A stretch of DNA of 64,000 nucleotides, taken from an uncultured Clostridia bacterium (GTDB lineage: Bacteria; Bacillota; Clostridia; TANB77; UBA1234). The notes under the pieces were generated by a model. It ran no database searches and was not told the origin of the DNA. It saw only the letters and a list, made by a program, of their open reading frames with translations. The stretch lies in assembly GCA_934169745.1 (NCBI GenBank), contig CAKPOE010000002.1:144467-208466 (forward strand), written 5' to 3'. Both the position numbers and the translations under genes were made by a program. Positions 60,664-64,000 of the stretch are shown in pieces. Every line of letters begins with the position of its first letter. The first letter of the stretch is position 1.

Positions 60664-60840
60664 TTAATTAATATTTAATTTATATAATATATATCCACCT
60701 ATTACAGTAACTATAATACCCGTACATACTTCTATTACTATCTTCAAAATATTGTTTTTCTCATCATTGTTATGTATAACATTATTTTCTCCTATATTTG
60801 AGTTTTCAATTTTATTTTTGTTTTCAATATTAATTTTCAT
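60664..60840 (-). CDS. 58-aa single-pass membrane peptide coupled to AbiTii
   Basis: Begins MKINIENKNKIENSNIGENN, with a polar N-terminal half of Asn/Ile/Glu repeats. The C-terminal half is one membrane segment (VIEVCTGIIVTVIGGYILYK). The ATG lies inside the end of the AbiTii gene (11-nt overlap), so translation is coupled. Its N-terminal NKIENSNIGENN echoes the C-terminal tail NKIEKTNIGDSNEN of the AbiTii protein, suggesting that the two tails interact or share ancestry. I propose a membrane effector or anchor, which is inference. Confidence 0.6.
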   Translation of the reverse strand: MKINIENKNKIENSNIGENNVIHNNDEKNNILKIVIEVCTGIIVTVIGGYILYKLNIN

Positions 60841-61489
60841 TACTATCTCCTATATTTGTCTTTTCTATTTTGTTATGATCTCCAATATTAATTGACTTGT
60901 CAATAATATTAACAATCATTTTATTTACTTTTTCTTTCTTATCTTTATCTTTCATATCAATATAATAATCATCTAAATTTCCATATATCTTTTCTAATTC
61001 TAATAATATGTCTATCAATATTGGTTTCAAGCAATTAATTATGTTCGTAAAAGCGTATATGCTTAATTCTCTCCATGCATGTGTTACCTGTCCATTTATT
61101 AATGCAATAGAGTTAATATAGTCTAAAGGCATTTCCATTGACAAATTATGATGTTCTGTCTCTTCTTCTGCTTTTGAAAATTGTAAAATTTCATTTATAC
61201 CTTGCCTTATTTCAACTTTCGATACTCGTTCTTTAAAATCTTCTTTAACTGGAATATTCATATTTGAAATTGCAGAACATCCAGACACGATATTCCCCTT
61301 AATTTCACAACTGATAATTCTATACTGTGGCAATTTTTCTTTTTCTTTATATCCATTTATTTCACTATTTAGCCATTTCTTTATTTTTTCATTATTATTA
61401 TCTTGTAGTAGTAAATTTAATATATTCATTGCTTGTACAACATTTATTTCATCTCTTATAAGTTCTACAATTATTTTACTTCTCTCCAT
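60830..61489 (-). CDS. AbiTii domain protein
   Basis: 219 aa. N-terminal AbiTii pattern LIRDEINVVQAMNILNLLLQ, IKKWLNSEINGY and LPQYRIISCEIKGN. Helical middle with HAWRELSIYAFTNIINCLK. The C-terminal tail INIGDHNKIEKTNIGDSNEN is an Ile/Asn repeat. AbiTii is described as the antitoxin-like half of the abortive infection pair AbiT; no AbiTi gene is seen. Instead a small membrane peptide overlaps its 3' end. Start with AAGGATGG-type RBS before ATG 61489. Confidence 0.7.
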   Translation of the reverse strand: MERSKIIVELIRDEINVVQAMNILNLLLQDNNNEKIKKWLNSEINGYKEKEKLPQYRIISCEIKGNIVSGCSAISNMNIPVKEDFKERVSKVEIRQGINEILQFSKAEEETEHHNLSMEMPLDYINSIALINGQVTHAWRELSIYAFTNIINCLKPILIDILLELEKIYGNLDDYYIDMKDKDKKEKVNKMIVNIIDKSINIGDHNKIEKTNIGDSNEN

Positions 61490-61723
61490 CCTTATTCCCC
61501 CTACACTTTTGTCTCATTTTATCACATTTTCTGCAAACAATCTATCGATATTGCTAAATTTGAACATTTTTTGACAAAACAGACATCTTTTACATTTTAT
61601 TTTCTATACCACAAACTTTTTCTCCCATAACCCCCTGGCGGGTTTTGTTTTTGAATAAAAAAATGTTAAAATTAAAACATAGTAATTCAAATAATTACTA
61701 AATAAAACGAAAGAAGGCAAAAA

Positions 61724-61892
61724 ATGGCTAGTAATATTGAAAATGTAGTATCTGCTGGTAAGAACTTAATGGCTCAAAAACTAAAAAACTATCCTGAAAA
61801 CACAAGAAGATACAAAAGCTGAATTGACAAAGTTTGTTATCGAAGCGCAAAATGATTTAATCATAGATAGGAAAACCTTTAAACTTTCTTGA
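61724..61892 (+). pseudogene. Frameshifted remnant of a mobile-element gene
   Basis: The ATG at 61724 after AGAAGG starts MASNIENVVSAGKNLMAQKL and stops early at RRYKS. The neighbouring frame then reads KTQEDTKAELTKFVIEAQND and LIIDRKTFKLS-stop at 61892. Both pieces are coding-like and contiguous, so a frameshift has occurred. The stretch 61490-61723 contains no gene; a CCCCCTGGCGGG motif lies near 61631. Confidence 0.5.
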
Positions 61893-61917
61893 GTTTATGT
61901 TAACTTTGTGGTATAAT
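61889..61917 (+). promoter_or_regulatory. Promoter of the 101-aa orphan gene
   Basis: TTGAGT (61889-61894), 17 nt ending GTGG, TATAAT (61912-61917), i.e. extended -10 as in the other orphan genes. It begins exactly at the end of the frameshifted remnant. Confidence 0.65.
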
Positions 61918-61982
61918 ATTATTGTAATCTGTCCTGTATAAAGGTGCTTCGCATCAAATAATTTTGAAAGGAGGACAAGATT

Positions 61983-62288
61983 ATGTCGCATTCTGTTTCG
62001 TATCGCTTTGTTCGGGTAAGTACTGCTTTCGAGGATCTTGAAGGTTATGCATTGCTTCGCGATTACTATGGTATTGAAGTCAATGGAGAGCTTTTGGTTA
62101 AAGAGGAACTCGGCAACACTTTGTATCTGGTAAAAGTTTCAGAACTTCCGGACTACTCGGCAGAAGACAATTGGTTTACCATTGATGGCTGTCGTGGACT
62201 TGAGACTGCAAAATGCGTTGATAATAGCTGGAATTTGTTTGTTGATCAGATTTTTGATGAAGCACGCAAAGAACTTAGCTTTCATTAA
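61983..62288 (+). CDS. Uncharacterised 101-aa protein, high-GC orphan
   Basis: Starts MSHSVSYRFVRVSTAFEDLE after AAAGGAGGACAAGATT-ATG. Acidic, soluble, with alternating strand-like and helical parts (IEVNGELLVKEELGNTLYLV, FTIDGCRGLETAKCVDNSW). No family recognised. Codons are GC-richer than in surrounding mobile DNA. The promoter matches the orphan-gene class. Unlike the others, no terminator abuts its stop; the next hairpin is about 90 nt on. Confidence 0.65.
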   Translation: MSHSVSYRFVRVSTAFEDLEGYALLRDYYGIEVNGELLVKEELGNTLYLVKVSELPDYSAEDNWFTIDGCRGLETAKCVDNSWNLFVDQIFDEARKELSFH

Positions 62289-62361
62289 GAAAGGGGAAGA
62301 ACACTACGGTAAAGACACTTTAGAAAAAACTCCTGACAAATTACCTGTAATAGGTAATTAA
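62288..62361 (+). pseudogene. C-terminal coding remnant after the orphan gene
   Basis: The frame reads KKGEEHYGKDTLEKTPDKLP then VIGN-stop at 62361. It has no start of its own and a coding-like composition. It may be the far end of the gene whose start lies at 61724, separated by the orphan unit. Short, so uncertain. Confidence 0.3.
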
Positions 62362-62375
62362 AAAAATTTTATTTT

Positions 62376-62400
62376 CTGCCCATATCATGGGCAGTTTTTT
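62376..62400 (+). terminator. Rho-independent terminator
   Basis: CTGCCCAT, 3-nt loop, ATGGGCAG, then TTTTTT. Confidence 0.85.
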
Positions 62401-62430
62401 CGTTTTATCCATATTTAACCGATATTTTTC
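62395..62430. repeat. Direct repeat, left copy
   Basis: 36 bp, nearly identical (one difference) to 63825-63860; core CCATATTTAACCGATATTT. Confidence 0.75.
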
Positions 62431-62487
62431 AAAAAATTTTATCACACTCTGTTTATATTTCATTTTTTGTGTTATACTATTGCTCAT

Positions 62488-62552
62488 AAGAGAGTACCTC
62501 CATTTCGGTTTATTTGTCGTTATTTAAACCTTAACATTTTCGGTACTCTCTT
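62488..62552. repeat. Inverted repeat with nested stem, possible structured RNA
   Basis: AAGAGAGTACC (62488-62498) pairs with GGTACTCTCTT (62542-62552). Inside, GGTTTA (62507-62512) pairs with TAAACC (62525-62530). A TGTTATACT extended -10-like motif precedes it at about 62469. No gene in 62431-62594. Confidence 0.35.
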
Positions 62553-62594
62553 TCAACATTTATTTTTGTGACATATCTATTTTAAACCTATATT

Positions 62595-62821
62595 GGCAGC
62601 AGACGTATTCAAAAGAAAAAAGAAGAGGACAATCCCGTATATCAAAAATATAGAGGCATATATGCAAAAAAACTATGAATGCTAGAAGAATTTCTGATAT
62701 TGCTTCTGTTCAAAAGCAATATGAAAAATGGAGAAAAGAAACCAATAAACTTTTAGATGATATCGAAAAAGGAACTAAGGCTTATGAAGAATTTGATGAA
62801 TGGTTAGATAAAAATAACTAA
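62595..62821 (+). pseudogene. Frameshifted mobile-element gene remnant
   Basis: The first frame reads RRIQKKKEEDNPVYQKYRGI then YAKKL-stop. An overlapping frame from 62675 reads MNARRISDIASVQKQYEKWR and on to TKAYEEFDEWLDKNN-stop. The two halves look like one original protein of a clostridial mobile element interrupted by a frameshift. No RBS precedes the second ATG. Confidence 0.45.
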
Positions 62822-62834
62822 GGAGGAAAATTGC

Positions 62835-63341
62835 ATGTCAAATTTATATATTATAACTGGTCCAGCAGGCGTTGGAAAAAGTACAATTTCAAAAAAGTTA
62901 GCACAATTAAAGGATAAATCTGTTTTAATAGAAGGTGATGAAATTTATCATCAAGTAGTTGGTGGATATATTCAAGCATGGAAAGAAGGAAATCATTTAC
63001 AAACTTTTTGGAAAGTATGCTTAAATTCTATCGAAACTTATCTTGAAGATGGATTTGATGTTATTTTTAATTACATTATTAATCCAGAAAATATTAGAAT
63101 TATAAAGGATCGATTTAAAAATTATCCTATAAAATTTGTGGTTTTACTTGTAGATGAAGCCACTTTACTTGCAAGGGATAAAGAGAGACCTAAAAACTGT
63201 CAAATGAAAGAGCGTTGTATAACATTATTGAATAGTTTTAAAAATAAGAATTATAAAGCAACTAATATAATAAATACGACTAAATTATCAATTGACGAAA
63301 CAATAAATATCATTGAAAATGATAATAAATTTATTTTATAG
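62835..63341 (+). CDS. P-loop nucleotide/small-molecule kinase (zeta-toxin/CPT-like)
   Basis: 168 aa. Walker A YIITGPAGVGKSTISKKL at residue 5, EGDEIYHQ near 33, a central helix-rich lid, and VVLLVDEATLLARDKERP near 100. This size and pattern fit chloramphenicol phosphotransferase-like, zeta-toxin-like or gluconate-kinase-like P-loop kinases. The substrate is unknown; no antitoxin gene is adjacent. AAGGAGG RBS, 13 nt after the remnant before it. Confidence 0.7.
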   Translation: MSNLYIITGPAGVGKSTISKKLAQLKDKSVLIEGDEIYHQVVGGYIQAWKEGNHLQTFWKVCLNSIETYLEDGFDVIFNYIINPENIRIIKDRFKNYPIKFVVLLVDEATLLARDKERPKNCQMKERCITLLNSFKNKNYKATNIINTTKLSIDETINIIENDNKFIL

Positions 63342-63355
63342 GGGGTTATAAATAT

Positions 63356-63451
63356 ATGGAGAAAAGAGATTTATATGATTTTAATAGAAACTTAACAGGA
63401 AAAACTATTTTTAAGTGTGATCCTATCCCAGATAATAACTACAATGAATGA
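63356..63451 (+). pseudogene. N-terminal fragment of a Nudix-type hydrolase gene
   Basis: 31 codons, MEKRDLYDFNRNLTGKTIFK then CDPIPDNNYNE-stop, 14 nt after the kinase gene. EKRDLYD..r.lTGk is a common start of Nudix hydrolases, but the Nudix box is absent. An overlapping 28-codon frame (63444-63530, NEDRFFKNHYEEFEILLNWL) follows and may be a fragment of something else. Confidence 0.45.
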
Positions 63452-63518
63452 AGATAGATTTTTCAAAAATCACTATGAAGAATTTGAAATATTATTAAAT
63501 TGGTTGAAGGAAGGTGAA

Positions 63519-63548
63519 AAGGCTGAGTAAAATTCTCAGCCTTTTTAT
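63519..63548 (+). terminator. Rho-independent terminator
   Basis: AAGGCTGAG, 7-nt loop, CTCAGCCTT, then TTTATTTTT. Confidence 0.85.
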
Positions 63549-63550
63549 TT

Positions 63551-63822
63551 TTATAAAACATATTTAGATATAATCGAATTTATCATTCTTATATCAACAT
63601 TTGATTTAAAATCAAATTGTAATATACGTCCATTACTAAATGTAAGAATTAGTTCACTATCTATATCCATAAACCCAACTGCTTCAATTCCATAATATTG
63701 TATTTTTGAATATGGATAAGAAAAATATGCAACTTTTTACCAGTAACTCCCTTTACATTTACAACAAAAATTCTATTATTTGTAAATATAACTTGATCTC
63801 TAATTGTTTTAAATGCACACAT
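63551..63822 (-). pseudogene. Bacterial PH-domain protein with one frameshift
   Basis: From the ATG at 63822 the frame reads MCAFKTIRDQVIFTNNRIFV then VNVKGVTGKK. After a one-base deletion it continues VAYFSYPYSKIQYYGIEAVG and on to ISKYVL-stop at 63551. Total 272 nt, one short of a multiple of three. The sequence fits the YokE-like/bPH_8 family found widely in Bacillota. Confidence 0.7.
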
Positions 63823-63824
63823 TA

Positions 63825-63860
63825 TTTTTTCGTTTTACCCATATTTAACCGATATTTTTC
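63825..63860. repeat. Direct repeat, right copy
   Basis: Partner of 62395-62430, one base different. It lies directly upstream of the PH-domain remnant. Confidence 0.75.
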
Positions 63861-63884
63861 TTCCGACTGAAAAACAGCAAAAAA

Positions 63885-63919
63885 TAAATCCTTAAAGTCT
63901 TTAAAACTCTAAGGATTTA
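63885..63919 (-). terminator. Terminator of the initiator tRNA gene
   Basis: TAAATCCTTA / TAAGGATTTA, followed on the minus strand by TTTTTT. Half of it is copied at 42905-42917. Confidence 0.75.
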
Positions 63920-63928
63920 CTGTTTCTT

Positions 63929-64000
<72 letters not shown>

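Noticed and set aside
61806..61860. TGA read as a sense codon (recoding) in the 61724 gene
   Set aside because: Coding continues in a different frame, so a frameshift explains it; other genes use TGA as stop normally.
62835..63341. Calling the P-loop kinase a zeta toxin of a toxin-antitoxin pair
   Set aside because: No epsilon-type antitoxin gene is adjacent, and the sequence fits several kinase families equally well.

Overview
The window reads as chromosome of a low-GC Bacillota, most likely an anaerobic Clostridia-type organism. Most genes use A/T-rich codons, carry strong AAGGAGG-type ribosome binding sites and have sigma-A-like promoters. Typical content includes formate-THF ligase, ComEA, a D,D-carboxypeptidase, pyrimidine-nucleoside phosphorylase, DUF4358/DHHW proteins and several Nudix hydrolases. 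No species can be named from sequence alone.

Layout. 1-9.1 kb: housekeeping genes, mostly on the minus strand (partial O-antigen-ligase-like protein, cysteine synthase family, fhs, dCMP deaminase, three Nudix hydrolases, a bactofilin-like membrane protein). 9.2-13.7 kb: plus-strand pgeF-like gene, alpha-glucan phosphorylase, DUF4358 lipoprotein and DHHW protein. 13.8-19.2 kb: minus-strand phosphodiesterase, Bax-inhibitor-1 protein and a TetR-PlsC-GT8-GT8-PlsC operon, probably for a glycolipid. 19.3-26 kb: DUF308, ZIP transporter, tRNA-Arg, dacA, comEA, pdp and a ClpX-like ATPase. 26.1-29.5 kb: a sugar ABC importer operon without its ATPase. 29.6-35.5 kb: small genes, cupin, GNATs, a second ZIP protein, GrpB-type protein and a remnant of ogt.

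35.6-64 kb looks like accreted mobile DNA downstream of an initiator tRNA gene, which is cut by the right window edge (63929-64000, minus strand). A degenerate copy of the tRNA 3' half lies at 42936-42979, and a weaker one may lie at about 35641-35671 next to what looks like a broken tyrosine integrase. The inner segment (42.9-63.9 kb) is a defence island. It holds a 1940-aa Avs-like STAND protein with an N-terminal nuclease motif, a Fic protein, an SF1 helicase, and an operon of XRE regulator, BcgI-like nuclease-methyltransferase, specificity subunit and DUF262/DUF1524 (GmrSD-like) nuclease. It also holds an IS256 copy, an AbiTii protein coupled to a 58-aa membrane peptide, a P-loop kinase and many decayed fragments. 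The outer segment (35.6-42.9 kb) carries an AraC regulator, a tail-less FtsZ paralogue, a WYL regulator and a CYTH protein.

A second theme crosses the window. Several genes (4.0, 10.2, 24.6, 26.2, 29.8, 30.6, 34.2 and 62.0 kb) have visibly higher GC and GC-ending codons than their neighbours. Most of them are small orphan, monocistronic units with a similar TTGACT-N17-TATAAT promoter preceded by TG or TGTGG, a strong RBS and an abutting terminator. They may be highly expressed genes or transferred cassettes.
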